From Candidatus Lutibacillus vidarii (GTDB taxonomy: Bacteria; Actinomycetota; Actinomycetes; Actinomycetales; Dermatophilaceae), in NCBI GenBank assembly GCA_016717165.1, contig JADKGA010000002.1, forward strand, positions 1,736,001 to 1,800,000: a stretch of DNA of 64,000 bases. Direction: 5' to 3'. The stretch's first letter is position 1. Each line of letters starts with the position of its first letter. This document shows, in pieces, positions 1-8,250 of this stretch. The position numbers and the translations under genes were made by a program. The notes below the pieces were generated by a model. That model was not told the DNA's origin and did not search any database. It saw only the letters and a program-made list of their open reading frames with translations.

Positions 1-717
1 GACCGCCTCGACGTTCGCGGCATAGCCACAGCTGGGGCACCGCACGTAGGTGTCCTCGCCGTTCTCGGCGGTGGCGAGGAACTCCTCGCTCTTAGAGCCG
101 CCCATCGCCCCCGCCATCGCGGCGACGATGACGTAGTGGAAGCCGAGCCGGTCGAAGATCCGCACATAGGCCTCGCGGTGCAGCTGGTAGCTCTTGTCCA
201 GCCCGGCCTCGTCGATGTCGAAGGAGTAGGAGTCCTTCATGACGAACTCGCGGCCGCGGAGCAGGCCGGCCCGCGGACGGGCCTCGTCGCGGTACTTGGT
301 CTGAATCTGATACAGCGATACGGGAAGATCCTTGTATGACGAGAAGAGGTCCTTGACGGTGAGGGTGAAGAGCTCCTCGTGGGTCGGCCCGAGGAGGTAG
401 TCAGCACCTTTTCGGTCCTTGAGCCGGAAGATATTGTCGCCATACTCGGTCCACCGACCGGTCGCCTCGTAGGGCTCCTTGGGCAGCAGCGCCGGGAAGA
501 GCAGCTCCTGGGCGCCGATCGCATCCATCTCCTCGCGGACGATCGTCTCCACCCGGCGCAGCACCCGCATCCCCAGCGGCAGCCAGGTGTAGATGCCCGG
601 ACTGACGCGGCGAATGTACCCCGCGCGGACGAGCAGCTTGTGGCTGGGCAGCTCGGCGTCGGCCGGATCCTCCCGCAAGGTCCGCAGGAACAGGCTCGAC
701 ATGCGCAGGACGGACAC
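1..717 (-). CDS. proS: Prolyl-tRNA synthetase, N-terminal 239 codons (runs off the window)
   Basis: Charges tRNA-Pro with proline in the cytoplasm. The reading frame is open from a GTG at 717 to the window edge, so only the amino-terminal part is present. The start reads MSSLFLRTLREDPADAELPS after a five-residue extension, followed by SHKLLVRAGYIRR and IYTWLPLGMRVL, which are hallmark sequences of class II bacterial ProS. The last visible part has CPSCGYAAN, matching the insertion region of bacterial-type (type B) enzymes. I chose GTG 717 because GAGGAG lies about 7 nt upstream; ATG 702 in the same frame is the alternative and has no clear Shine-Dalgarno sequence. In mycobacteria proS also lies downstream of the dxr-rip1-ispG block. 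Confidence 0.95.
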   Translation of the reverse strand, partial: MSVLRMSSLFLRTLREDPADAELPSHKLLVRAGYIRRVSPGIYTWLPLGMRVLRRVETIVREEMDAIGAQELLFPALLPKEPYEATGRWTEYGDNIFRLKDRKGADYLLGPTHEELFTLTVKDLFSSYKDLPVSLYQIQTKYRDEARPRAGLLRGREFVMKDSYSFDIDEAGLDKSYQLHREAYVRIFDRLGFHYVIVAAMAGAMGGSKSEEFLATAENGEDTYVRCPSCGYAANVEAV

Positions 718-829
718 GGGGGGACTCCTCGACAGCGGTGATGGCTCCCCCGCAGGATACCCGGCCGAGTCTGACCCCGAGCGGCCGCCGATGCTGCGGC
801 GGGGGCCGCGCCCCGGTGGCGAAGGTGGG

Positions 830-1684
830 TCAGCGGTTCTCGTACCTGGCCCGGGTGCCCTGCGCGCGAAAGCCCAGCCGCTCGTAGAGGAACCGGGACG
901 GGTTGTCGACATTGACGCAGAGCCAGGCGGCCGGCACCTCGTCGTGCTTGAGCGCGGTGAGCGACCGGACGACGAGATGGGCACCGAGCCCGCGGCCCCG
1001 CCAGGACGGGACGACACCGACCTGGTCGATCCAGGCGCCGTCGAGGATGACCAGGCCCACCGGCTCCCCGCCCGCCAGGGCCACCCGGGACTGGTCGGGC
1101 CGGAAGGCCGAGGACCCGCGCACGAAGTCCAGCCACTCCTCGTCGGACGCGTGGCCGCGGCTGCTGACGGACGTGCCGAAGGACTCGCGGAAGGCCTGGG
1201 CGAAGGCCTGGGCCGTTGCGTCGGTGAACGGCTCGGTCTCGACACCCTTCGGCAGGGGGACCTTGGGGATGTGCTTGAGCTTGTGCCGCATGACCGTCTC
1301 GGCGAAGGTCCGCCGCAGGCCGCTGCGGGCGAAGAGCGACTCTGCCTCGAGCGACATCGTCTCGGCCACGACCAGGAGGTCCACTCCCGGCGCCTGTTCA
1401 CGGCACCACTCGACGAGCTGTTCGCCGTAGCCGAGGTGCCGGGTCGACGGGTGGACCAGGCCGGTGGCACACTGACGCCCCTGCGGGTCCCGGAACAGGG
1501 CCGCCACGGCCACGAGGTCCCCGGTCTCGTCCCGACCACCGATCGCCGGACCGCTGAGGAAGAGCTCGGTGAGCATGGACTCCTCGGCGAGGGTGGGCAG
1601 CCCACCATCCTCACGCAGGCAGGCGCGGGCCAGCCCGCCCAGTGCGCCGAGGTCGGACTCGGTGATCGGTCCCCAGGCGAGCAT
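830..1684 (-). CDS. GNAT-family N-acetyltransferase, probably two GNAT domains
   Basis: A 284-residue protein of the acetyl-CoA-dependent GNAT superfamily. The carboxyl half carries the clearest signature: DQVGVVPSWRGRGLGAHLV is the acetyl-CoA-binding motif A, and LCVNVDNPSRFLYERLGF is motif B. The amino half has a weaker GNAT-like pattern (VAVAALFRDPQG, ATGLVHPSTRHLGYGEQLVE), so the protein looks like a tandem-domain enzyme. Mycothiol synthase also has this layout, but nothing here proves that role and the substrate is unknown. I prefer ATG 1684 because GGGGG sits 7 nt upstream; ATG 1690 is two codons earlier. It stands alone, between proS and a small gene on the same strand. Confidence 0.8.
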   Translation of the reverse strand: MLAWGPITESDLGALGGLARACLREDGGLPTLAEESMLTELFLSGPAIGGRDETGDLVAVAALFRDPQGRQCATGLVHPSTRHLGYGEQLVEWCREQAPGVDLLVVAETMSLEAESLFARSGLRRTFAETVMRHKLKHIPKVPLPKGVETEPFTDATAQAFAQAFRESFGTSVSSRGHASDEEWLDFVRGSSAFRPDQSRVALAGGEPVGLVILDGAWIDQVGVVPSWRGRGLGAHLVVRSLTALKHDEVPAAWLCVNVDNPSRFLYERLGFRAQGTRARYENR

Positions 1685-1721
1685 CGACATACCCCCATCA
1701 AACCACTTCGCGCAGTGCGGG

Positions 1722-1862
1722 TTACGACGCGCGGGCGGCCACGTGCATGGCGAGGGCGTCGACGACATCGTCAGTGGCGGCCGGCCCGCAGTGGTGGAAG
1801 TCCTCACGGCGCGCAGTCGCCTCGCGCCGCGGGTCCGGTGGTCGCGGTCCGTATGCCGGCAT
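1722..1862 (-). CDS. Possible 46-residue protein of unknown function
   Basis: The frame runs from ATG 1862 to TAA at 1722-1724 and encodes 46 residues. Two things favour a real gene. GAAGGA lies 6 nt before the ATG, a good Shine-Dalgarno sequence. The second half (EDFHHCGPAATDDVVDALAM) uses almost only C or G in third codon positions, as the real genes here do. The same frame is open further upstream to ATG 1982, but that part has many A/T third positions and looks non-coding. The sequence is not one I recognise: Pro/Arg-rich at the front, then a short helix-like acidic stretch. A 14-bp inverted repeat lies 25-95 nt upstream and could be its control region. Confidence 0.4.
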   Translation of the reverse strand: MPAYGPRPPDPRREATARREDFHHCGPAATDDVVDALAMHVAARAS

Positions 1863-1886
1863 ACCTCGTCCTTCCGCGAGCACACG

Positions 1887-1957
1887 AACGTGCAATAGTC
1901 GCCGGGGCAGGCGACATATCAGCACAAATCGACCGCGATCGCGGACTACTGCACGTT
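1887..1957. repeat. Inverted repeat with 14-bp arms around a structured 43-bp centre
   Basis: The left arm at 1887-1900 is AACGTGCAATAGTC. The right arm at 1944-1957 is GACTACTGCACGTT, its reverse complement with one mismatch. Between and overlapping the arms are a 6-bp hairpin (GTCGCC 1898-1903 with GGCGAC 1910-1915) and the perfect palindrome CCGCGATCGCGG at 1933-1944. The element lies in the 338-bp gap between the two GNAT genes, just upstream of the possible 46-residue gene on the minus strand. It may be a double operator, a structured 5' leader, or the end of the dxr-ispG-GNAT transcript. I cannot tell which. Confidence 0.6.
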
Positions 1958-2022
1958 TGACGGCCCGCTCTAGCGCCTCCATTGTCCCCTGACCAGATCC
2001 AGCACCTGGTCGCGGGCCGTGG

Positions 2023-2868
2023 CTACATGAGGACCGTGGTGAACTCGCCGACCGTTGCGAAGCCGACCCGACGGTAGACCGCCCGGGCGGCGAGGTTGTA
2101 CTCGTTGACATAGAGGCTGACCGAGGTGGCCATCGTGTCGAGGACCTGCTCGGTCACCGACGCGACAAGTGGCACACCCAGGCCGCGGCCGCGCAGCCGC
2201 GGGGTGAGCCAGACCCCCTGCAGCTGGGCCTCGCCGAGGGCGCAGGATCCGACATCGGCCTTGAACAGGATCTCGCCGCGCTCCTCCCAGACGAAGGTGT
2301 GCCCCCGGTCGAGCAGCTCCCGGAGGATCCGCCGGTAGCCCACGTCCGACCCGCGGTATGGCGGGTAGCCGATCTCGGCGGTGAACATCGCCGCCGCCGC
2401 GGGCAGGACGATCGACACCTCGTCGGGGCGCGCCACCCGGACCCGCAGGTCAGCGTCGATCCCCAGCGCCGAGGGCCGGGTGGTCGTCGCCATGAGCGGC
2501 TGCCGGGCGCGGATGGTCCGGGCTGGGCTCCAGCCGGTCATCAACCCCGACCAGAGCAGCTCGACCTGGTCGGAGGGACCAAAAACCGAGGCCGTCTGTC
2601 GGCGTAGCCGCCGTAGACGTGGCACGAAGGCCTCGGCCGCCTCGGCCCCCACGGCCACGGGCACGATATTGGCCGCCGCCCAGCACAGCGCCTCCAGCCG
2701 TCCGTTGGGCCGGTACCCGAGCAGCGCTCCGGGGTACCTCATGGCCGTCCCCTCGACGATCCGTGCCGCGACGAAGACGCTCGCCGGCGGGTCGAGGGCG
2801 CACAGGTCCAGCGCCTCGCCCTGGTCCACCTCGGAGAGCGGGCGCACTGCACCCAGCGACCGCAGCAC
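2023..2868 (-). CDS. GNAT acetyltransferase with DUF4081-type N-terminal domain (Rv2867c-like)
   Basis: A 281-residue protein. The first ~130 residues (opening LRSLGAVRPLSEVDQGEALD) match the DUF4081-type domain found before actinobacterial GNAT domains. The rest is the catalytic GNAT fold with GVWLTPRLRGRGLGVPLVAS (acetyl-CoA loop) and VSLYVNEYNLAARAVYRRVG. It lies directly downstream of ispG, the same place the homologous gene occupies after gcpE/ispG in Mycobacterium, so co-transcription with dxr-rip1-ispG is likely (54-bp gap). Its acetyl acceptor is unknown. The start is GTG 2868, chosen because the family-like sequence begins right after it. Confidence 0.85.
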   Translation of the reverse strand: MLRSLGAVRPLSEVDQGEALDLCALDPPASVFVAARIVEGTAMRYPGALLGYRPNGRLEALCWAAANIVPVAVGAEAAEAFVPRLRRLRRQTASVFGPSDQVELLWSGLMTGWSPARTIRARQPLMATTTRPSALGIDADLRVRVARPDEVSIVLPAAAAMFTAEIGYPPYRGSDVGYRRILRELLDRGHTFVWEERGEILFKADVGSCALGEAQLQGVWLTPRLRGRGLGVPLVASVTEQVLDTMATSVSLYVNEYNLAARAVYRRVGFATVGEFTTVLM

Positions 2869-2922
2869 AGGGCAACTGTGCCGCGCCGGGCAGCCCTTGT
2901 CGACCCGCCGCCCCGTCGGGGG

Positions 2923-4092
2923 CTACCCCACGGCGACGACGGTGGGTCCGCCGGCGGGCGCCCCCCCGCCGTCGGGGGACTCACCCATCTCCTCGGCGAG
3001 CTTCAGCGCCTCCTCGATGAGGGTCTCGACGATCTGGTTCTCGGGCACCGTCTTGACCACCTCGCCGCGGACGAAGATCTGGCCCTTGCCATTGCCGCTG
3101 GCCACCCCGAGGTCGGCCTCGCGGGCCTCACCGGGGCCGTTGACGACACACCCCATGACGGCGACACGCAGCGGGACGGTCAGGCCCTCGAGCCCGGCGG
3201 TGACCTGGTCGGCGAGGGTGTAGACGTCCACCTGGGCACGCCCGCAGGAGGGGCAGGAGACGATCTCGAGCTTGCGTGGGCGCAGCCCGAGGGACTGAAG
3301 GATCGAGGCGCCGACCTTGACCTCCTCGACCGGCGGCGCGGAGAGCGAGACCCGGATCGTGTCGCCGATGCCCTGGGCCAGCAGCGCCCCGAAGGCCACC
3401 GACGACTTGATCGTCCCCTGGAAGGCCGGCCCGGCCTCGGTGACGCCGAGGTGGAGCGGCCAGTCACCACGCTCGGAGAGCAGCTGGTAGGCGCGGATCA
3501 TCACGACCGGGTCGTTGTGCTTGACCGAGATCTTGAAGTCGTGGAAGTCGTGCTCCTCGAACAGGCTCGCCTCCCAGACCGCCGACTCGACGAGCGCCTC
3601 CGGGGTGGCCTTGCCGTGCTTGGCGAGCAACCGGGGGTCGAGCGAACCGGCGTTGACCCCGATCCGGAGCGACACGCCACGGTCCTTCGCGGCCTGGGCG
3701 ATCTGTTTGACCTGGTCGTCGAAGGCGCGGATGTTGCCTGGGTTGACCCGCACCGCGGCGCAGCCGGCGTCGATCGCGGCAAAGACGTACTTGGGCTGGA
3801 AGTGGATATCGGCGATGACCGGGATCTGCGAGTGCCGGGCGATCTCGGGCAGCGCGTCCGCGTCGTCCTGGCTGGGGCAGGCCACCCGGACGATGTCGCA
3901 GCCGGTCGCGGTGAGCTCGGCGATCTGCTGCAGCGTCGCGTTGACATCGGTCGTCGGTGTCGTCGTCATCGACTGGACCGAGATCGGGGCCCCTCCCCCG
4001 ACCGCGACCGTACCCACCTGGATCCGGCGGGTCCGCTTGCGCGGAGCGACCACCTCCGCGGGGACTGCGGGCATGCCGAGGGAGACCGTCAT
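2923..4092 (-). CDS. ispG: 4-hydroxy-3-methylbut-2-enyl diphosphate synthase (IspG/GcpE)
   Basis: Catalyses the penultimate step of the MEP isoprenoid pathway, reducing MEcPP to HMBPP with a [4Fe-4S] cluster. The 389-residue protein is of typical length. Family blocks include PISVQSMTTTPTTDV, ADIHFQPKYVF and RVNPGN in the TIM-barrel part. The cluster-binding carboxyl domain has CPSCGR (Cys280, Cys283) and GCVVNGPGE (Cys315, Glu322), the three Cys plus one Glu expected as ligands. The Gly/Pro-rich tail after residue 370 is variable in the family. ATG 4092 was chosen because the conserved sequence starts soon after it. It lies 46 bp downstream of rip1, in an operon with dxr, which acts earlier in the same pathway. 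Confidence 0.97.
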   Translation of the reverse strand: MTVSLGMPAVPAEVVAPRKRTRRIQVGTVAVGGGAPISVQSMTTTPTTDVNATLQQIAELTATGCDIVRVACPSQDDADALPEIARHSQIPVIADIHFQPKYVFAAIDAGCAAVRVNPGNIRAFDDQVKQIAQAAKDRGVSLRIGVNAGSLDPRLLAKHGKATPEALVESAVWEASLFEEHDFHDFKISVKHNDPVVMIRAYQLLSERGDWPLHLGVTEAGPAFQGTIKSSVAFGALLAQGIGDTIRVSLSAPPVEEVKVGASILQSLGLRPRKLEIVSCPSCGRAQVDVYTLADQVTAGLEGLTVPLRVAVMGCVVNGPGEAREADLGVASGNGKGQIFVRGEVVKTVPENQIVETLIEEALKLAEEMGESPDGGGAPAGGPTVVAVG

Positions 4093-4138
4093 GGGTCTCA
4101 GTATCCCAGCCGGTATGCCGGCCCGGTCATCGGCGCAC

Positions 4139-5482
4139 TCACATGCTGATCGGCTTGACGATGTCGGCATACATGAGCAGCACCGACATCAGCAGGAGCA
4201 GGACCGAGACGGCATATGCCAACGGCAGCGCCTTGGCGACGTCCACCGGACCCGGGTCGGGCCGACCGAGCAGCCGCGCGGCACCTCGCTTGACCGCCTC
4301 CCACATCGCTCCGACGACCTGACCACCGTCGAGCGGGAGCAGGGGGATGAGGTTGAAGGCAAAGAGAGCCAGGTTGAGCAGTGCGACGAGCATGACGAGG
4401 GTGGCCATCGTCGCGGCGAACCCGCGGCCGCTGTCACCGAGGCCGACCGAGCCGATCTCGTACCCGGCCCGGCCCACGCCGACGACCGAGGACGGGCCGT
4501 TGGGGTCACGCTCGGCGCCCCCGAAGACGGCCTGGGCGACGCCCACCATCTTCTCCGGGATCCGGGTGACGACGGAGGCGGTGCGGGACAGGTAGTCCCA
4601 GACCACGCCCGGCACCGCGGTGACGGGCTGGCGGACGGCAACGACGCTGGGCGCCATACCGAGGAAGTTCACCGTCTCGGTGGCGAGGACGCCGTTGCTG
4701 AGCACCGGGTTGCCATCGGCGTCGAAGACCGGAGCCTTGCGGGTCGCCAGGGTCGCGGTGAGGCTGACCTGCTGGCCGGCTCGGTCGACCACGAGGGTCA
4801 TCGGCCCGGCCGTGTGGGCGCGGATCTTCGCGGTGACCTGTGCCCACGTGCTGACCGGGGCTCCGTCGACGCTGACGACGGTGTCGCCCGTCTGCAGGCC
4901 GGCGGCCTTGGCGGGGCTGCTCGGGTCGGTCGGGAGGCAGGCAGGGGTCAGCTGCTTGAGGGTGGGGGTGCCGGAGGGCACACAGGTGGTCACCTCGGAC
5001 ACCCGGGGCAGCACCTCGTCGCGGCCGTAGAGGGTGAGGACACCGCCGATGAGGACGCTGGCGATGACGAGATTGGTCACCGGACCGCCGAGCATGATGA
5101 CGATCTTGCGCCAGGGGCTGAGCTTGTAGAACACCCGGTCGGCGTCCTCGGGCGCGACCTCCTCGGCAGACTCCTTGCGGGCCTGGTCGGCGAGCTGGCT
5201 GAACCGGCCGGTCGAGCTCGCCCGGAGCATCGTCGGGTCGTCGCCGGGACGGGGCGGGAACATCCCGATCATCCGGACGAAGCCGCCGAGCGGGATCGCC
5301 TTGAGACCGTACTCGGTCTCACCCCGACGCCGGGACCAGATGGTCGGCCCGAAGCCGATCATGAACTGGGTGACCTTGACCCCGAACCGCTTCGCCGGGA
5401 TGAGGTGGCCGGCCTCGTGGAGCGCGATCGACGCGGCGATCCCGATGACGATGACGGCGACGCCGATGAGCCCCTGGATCAC
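4139..5482 (-). CDS. rip1: Membrane site-2 metalloprotease, M50 family (Rip1/RseP-like)
   Basis: An intramembrane zinc protease that cleaves membrane-bound substrates such as anti-sigma factors. The 447-residue protein has the zinc motif HEAGH at residues 22-26 in the first membrane helix, a central periplasmic PDZ domain (AAGLQTGDTVVSVDGAPV) and the third zinc-ligand motif LLPLDGGQVVG in a late membrane helix. The start is GTG 5482, preceded by AGGAGGG at 8 nt spacing. That GTG overlaps the dxr stop by four bases (GTGA), so translation is probably coupled. The dxr-rip1-ispG order is the same as in Mycobacterium tuberculosis, where Rip1 controls envelope lipid composition; the substrate here is unknown. 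Confidence 0.93.
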   Translation of the reverse strand: MIQGLIGVAVIVIGIAASIALHEAGHLIPAKRFGVKVTQFMIGFGPTIWSRRRGETEYGLKAIPLGGFVRMIGMFPPRPGDDPTMLRASSTGRFSQLADQARKESAEEVAPEDADRVFYKLSPWRKIVIMLGGPVTNLVIASVLIGGVLTLYGRDEVLPRVSEVTTCVPSGTPTLKQLTPACLPTDPSSPAKAAGLQTGDTVVSVDGAPVSTWAQVTAKIRAHTAGPMTLVVDRAGQQVSLTATLATRKAPVFDADGNPVLSNGVLATETVNFLGMAPSVVAVRQPVTAVPGVVWDYLSRTASVVTRIPEKMVGVAQAVFGGAERDPNGPSSVVGVGRAGYEIGSVGLGDSGRGFAATMATLVMLVALLNLALFAFNLIPLLPLDGGQVVGAMWEAVKRGAARLLGRPDPGPVDVAKALPLAYAVSVLLLLMSVLLMYADIVKPISM

Positions 5483-6717
5483 GATCGTGTCCCTCCTGCC
5501 GGTGTGGCTGGTCGAAGCCCCAGCACCGCCGCGGCCTCCTCGCGAGCCCACCGGTCGGCCCGCAACACTGCTGCAACGTCCAGGCCGCCGGTTTCACTCC
5601 CGGTCACCGCACCAGCGTCCGCGGTATGCCGGTCCACGACCCGGGCGACCGTGTCGACGATATCGGTGAAACGGATCGCGCCGTCGTGGAAGGCGTCGAC
5701 GCAGACCTCGTTGGCGGCGTTGAAGACCGCCGGGAAGGTCCCCCCGGTGCGACCGACCTGCTTGGCCAGCCCGACGGCAGGGAAGGCCTCGGCGTCGAGC
5801 GGAAGGAACTCCCAGGTCGCGGCCTGGGTCCAGTCGCACGGCGGCGCGGCGTCGGCCACCCGGTCCGGCCAGGCCAGGCCGAGGGCGATGGGGATGAGCA
5901 TCGACGGCGGGCTGGCCTGGGCCAGGGTGGAGCCGTCGACGAACTCGACCATCGAATGGACCACCGACTGCGGGTGGACGACGACCTCGATGGCGTCGAA
6001 GGGGATATCGAAGAGCAGATGCGCCTCGATGACCTCCAGGCCCTTGTTGACCAAGGTGGCGCTGTTGGTCGTGACGACCCGGCCCATGTCCCACGTCGGG
6101 TGGGCAAGCGCCTGGGCAGGGGTGACCTCGTGGAGGGCGCTGCGCGGCATACCGCGGAAGGGACCGCCACTGGCGGTGAGGACGAGGCGACGGACCTCGC
6201 CCGCCGCACCCCCGCGCAGGCACTGGGCCAGGGCGGAGTGCTCGGAGTCCACGGGCACGAGCTGACCGGGCGCGGCGGCGGCCTTGACGATCGGCCCGCC
6301 GACGATGAGCGACTCCTTGTTCGCCAGGGCCAGGGTGCTGCCGGCGCGCAGCGCGGCCAGGGTCGGCTCGAGGCCGATGGCACCGGTGATGCCGTTAAGG
6401 GCGACGTCGACCGGCTCCGCGGCGATCGTCGCGCTCGCGTCGGGGCCGGCATGCAGCTGCGGCCGGTATGCCGCCCGCCCCGCCCGGGCAGCGGCGGACG
6501 CCACGGCGGAGCGGAGCTCGTCGACGGTGCCGCGGGCGACGCCGACGACCTGGACCTGCAGCTCGACGGCCAGGGCGGCGAGCAGGTCGAGGTCGCTGCC
6601 CCCGGCGGTGAGGGCGCGGACAACAAAGCGCTCCGGGTTGCGCCGCACGATGTCGATGGCTTGGGTGCCGATCGACCCCGTCGAGCCGAGGATGGTCACG
6701 GTCCGAGGCTGCGTCAC
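5479..6717 (-). CDS. dxr: 1-deoxy-D-xylulose-5-phosphate reductoisomerase
   Basis: Converts DXP to MEP with NADPH, the first committed step of non-mevalonate isoprenoid synthesis. The 412-residue product has the NADPH-binding motif ILGSTGSIGTQAIDI at its start, ANKESLIVGG, PVDSEHSA (metal and substrate binding), ASGGPFRG and HPTWDMG, all diagnostic of Dxr. The chosen start is GTG 6717 (VTQPRTVTILGSTG), which puts the nucleotide-binding motif at the usual place; the frame is open a little further upstream. It heads the operon dxr-rip1-ispG-GNAT. The 60-bp gap to the lipoprotein gene upstream contains a GGCCGCGGCC palindrome and no clear promoter. Confidence 0.97.
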   Translation of the reverse strand: MTQPRTVTILGSTGSIGTQAIDIVRRNPERFVVRALTAGGSDLDLLAALAVELQVQVVGVARGTVDELRSAVASAAARAGRAAYRPQLHAGPDASATIAAEPVDVALNGITGAIGLEPTLAALRAGSTLALANKESLIVGGPIVKAAAAPGQLVPVDSEHSALAQCLRGGAAGEVRRLVLTASGGPFRGMPRSALHEVTPAQALAHPTWDMGRVVTTNSATLVNKGLEVIEAHLLFDIPFDAIEVVVHPQSVVHSMVEFVDGSTLAQASPPSMLIPIALGLAWPDRVADAAPPCDWTQAATWEFLPLDAEAFPAVGLAKQVGRTGGTFPAVFNAANEVCVDAFHDGAIRFTDIVDTVARVVDRHTADAGAVTGSETGGLDVAAVLRADRWAREEAAAVLGLRPATPAGGTRS

Positions 6718-6777
6718 CGCCCCATTGTGCCTGGCTGCGAGGCCGCGGCCCATCTGGCGCGGCAGCGGCCCGTTCGC

Positions 6778-7878
6778 TCAGGGCTGCAGCAGCCCGGCGG
6801 GGTAGAAGAGGCCGCCCCCGGCGGTCGGCCGAGGCAGGCTCACCGATGCGGTGCGGTCGAGGGTGCCCAGACGGTAGGTCTGGACGACGGCCTCGGGGGC
6901 ATTGTCCTGCAGCCAGCCGAGCAGGTAGAGCGAGGAGTCGTCGACGCGGAAGTCGAGGATCCCGGCGTCCAGGTCGTGGCCGGTGACCGCGAAGGTCGTC
7001 AAGTCCACGACGGAGAGGTGGCGCAGGGTGGAGAGCTCCCCGAAGGCCGGGTTGATGAAGGTGTGCCCGACGTAGAGGGTGTCGCCGCGCACCCGGAGCA
7101 GGTAGGGCAGGTCAGCACCGAGGTCGACCGTCCGCGCCTCCAGGGTGAGCGGGTCGAGGACGACGAGCGTGTGCCCGGGCGTGGGGGTGGTTCCGTCCTG
7201 CGCGGTCGCGGCGACGATGAGCCGCCCACCATGGGCCACGACGGACCCCACCTGGCCGGTGACCATCGGCAGCGGCCGCCGCGACCGGACGTTCAGTGTG
7301 GTCGCGTCCAGCTCGAGCAGCCCGTAGGCGTCCGACCCGGGGCCCTTCACCTCGGTGACGAAGGCGTACAGCGTGTTGTCGACGAGAACGATGACGGTGC
7401 CCAAGGTGTCGGCGACCTTAGTCTCGACGGCCATCGTCCCGGCGGCATCGAAGCGGCGGAACTCGGCATACCCGTTGCGAGTGTTGGTGGTGAAGAACCG
7501 GGTGCCGTCCGTCGCGAAGCCCAGCGGGAGCACCACCCCGTCGAGGCGCACGGTGGCGACGGTGCAGCTGCTGGCCCGCCAGTCCACCAGGACGGTCGTC
7601 GCGTGCGAGGTGTCGCCGCTGGCGAGCAGGTACCGGTGGTCACCGATGGAGAACTCCCCGGGCCGCACATCCAGCCCCATGGCGTCGATGGTCCGGGTGG
7701 CCACCGGCCCCGAGCGGCCGACGACCACGGCCTGGCTCGGCGAGGCCTCCTGGCTGGACCACAGGGCGACCGGCCCGGCCGCGCACCGACCCGCCCCCTC
7801 GTCCGCCGACCCGGTCCCCGAGGTGCACGCCGCCAGGGTCACGGCAGCGAGCACCGCAAGCGCTGCGAGTCGTCTCAT
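6778..7878 (-). CDS. Predicted lipoprotein of unknown function, beta-propeller-like
   Basis: A 366-residue exported protein. Residues 1-18 are a lipoprotein signal (MRRLAALAVLAAVTLAAC) with lipobox LAAC and lipidated Cys18. The rest is rich in short beta-strand-like segments with recurring patterns such as LYAFVTEV, LLELDATTLNVRSR, LVVLDPLTLEAR and LSVVDLTTFAV, suggesting a beta-propeller. No catalytic motif is visible and I do not recognise a specific family. ATG 7878 is preferred over ATG 7893 because GAGGGGG lies 6 nt upstream of it. It follows the barstar-like gene by 27 bp at the tail of the polyamine operon, so it may be co-transcribed. Confidence 0.75.
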   Translation of the reverse strand: MRRLAALAVLAAVTLAACTSGTGSADEGAGRCAAGPVALWSSQEASPSQAVVVGRSGPVATRTIDAMGLDVRPGEFSIGDHRYLLASGDTSHATTVLVDWRASSCTVATVRLDGVVLPLGFATDGTRFFTTNTRNGYAEFRRFDAAGTMAVETKVADTLGTVIVLVDNTLYAFVTEVKGPGSDAYGLLELDATTLNVRSRRPLPMVTGQVGSVVAHGGRLIVAATAQDGTTPTPGHTLVVLDPLTLEARTVDLGADLPYLLRVRGDTLYVGHTFINPAFGELSTLRHLSVVDLTTFAVTGHDLDAGILDFRVDDSSLYLLGWLQDNAPEAVVQTYRLGTLDRTASVSLPRPTAGGGLFYPAGLLQP

Positions 7879-7905
7879 CGCGGACCCCCTCATTCCCGAC
7901 GAGGT

Positions 7906-8250
7906 TTAGCGGTCGACGACGACCATGAGCACGTGGGGGTTGTCGGCCTCGATGTCGTCCAGCACGGCGCAGATCAGTGCGGCTCCAGGGGCGTCCGCGC
8001 GCTCCAGGTCGCCGAGGCCATCGAGGACCAGGGCTCGGCGGTGCCCGTCGGCGGCCCAGTCGCGCAGGCAGTCATAGAGCGCGTCGGCATTGTGTCCGAA
8101 CCAGTCCGGGAACCCGAGGGCGGCGGCGATCGCCGCATAGGTCGACCGGCGGTCCGGCCCCGCCGCGACGACCTCGACGGCATACCCATCGGATGCGAGC
8201 TGGCGGACCACCGCGGCGAGATTGTCATCGGGGCCGAGCCGTGCGCTCAT
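7906..8250 (-). CDS. Barstar-family ribonuclease inhibitor
   Basis: A 114-residue cytoplasmic protein. Its centre, FPDWFGHNADALYDCLRDW (residues 47-65), aligns with the barstar segment that plugs the barnase active site; Asp56 and Asp60 correspond to the inhibitory Asp35 and Asp39 of barstar. Its ATG (8250) overlaps the stop of the ribonuclease gene by four bases (ATGA), so toxin and inhibitor are made together. From family knowledge, barstar proteins block microbial guanyl-specific RNases before export. The adjacent RNase Sa-like gene makes this a matched enzyme-immunity pair. Binding to that partner is inferred from the pairing. Confidence 0.88.
   Translation of the reverse strand: MSARLGPDDNLAAVVRQLASDGYAVEVVAAGPDRRSTYAAIAAALGFPDWFGHNADALYDCLRDWAADGHRRALVLDGLGDLERADAPGAALICAVLDDIEADNPHVLMVVVDR

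Noticed and set aside
1865..1982. Extension of the 46-residue gene to ATG 1982 (86 residues)
   Set aside because: Third codon positions in the extra part are often A or T, unlike coding DNA here, and it contains the inverted repeat. The Shine-Dalgarno sequence supports ATG 1862.
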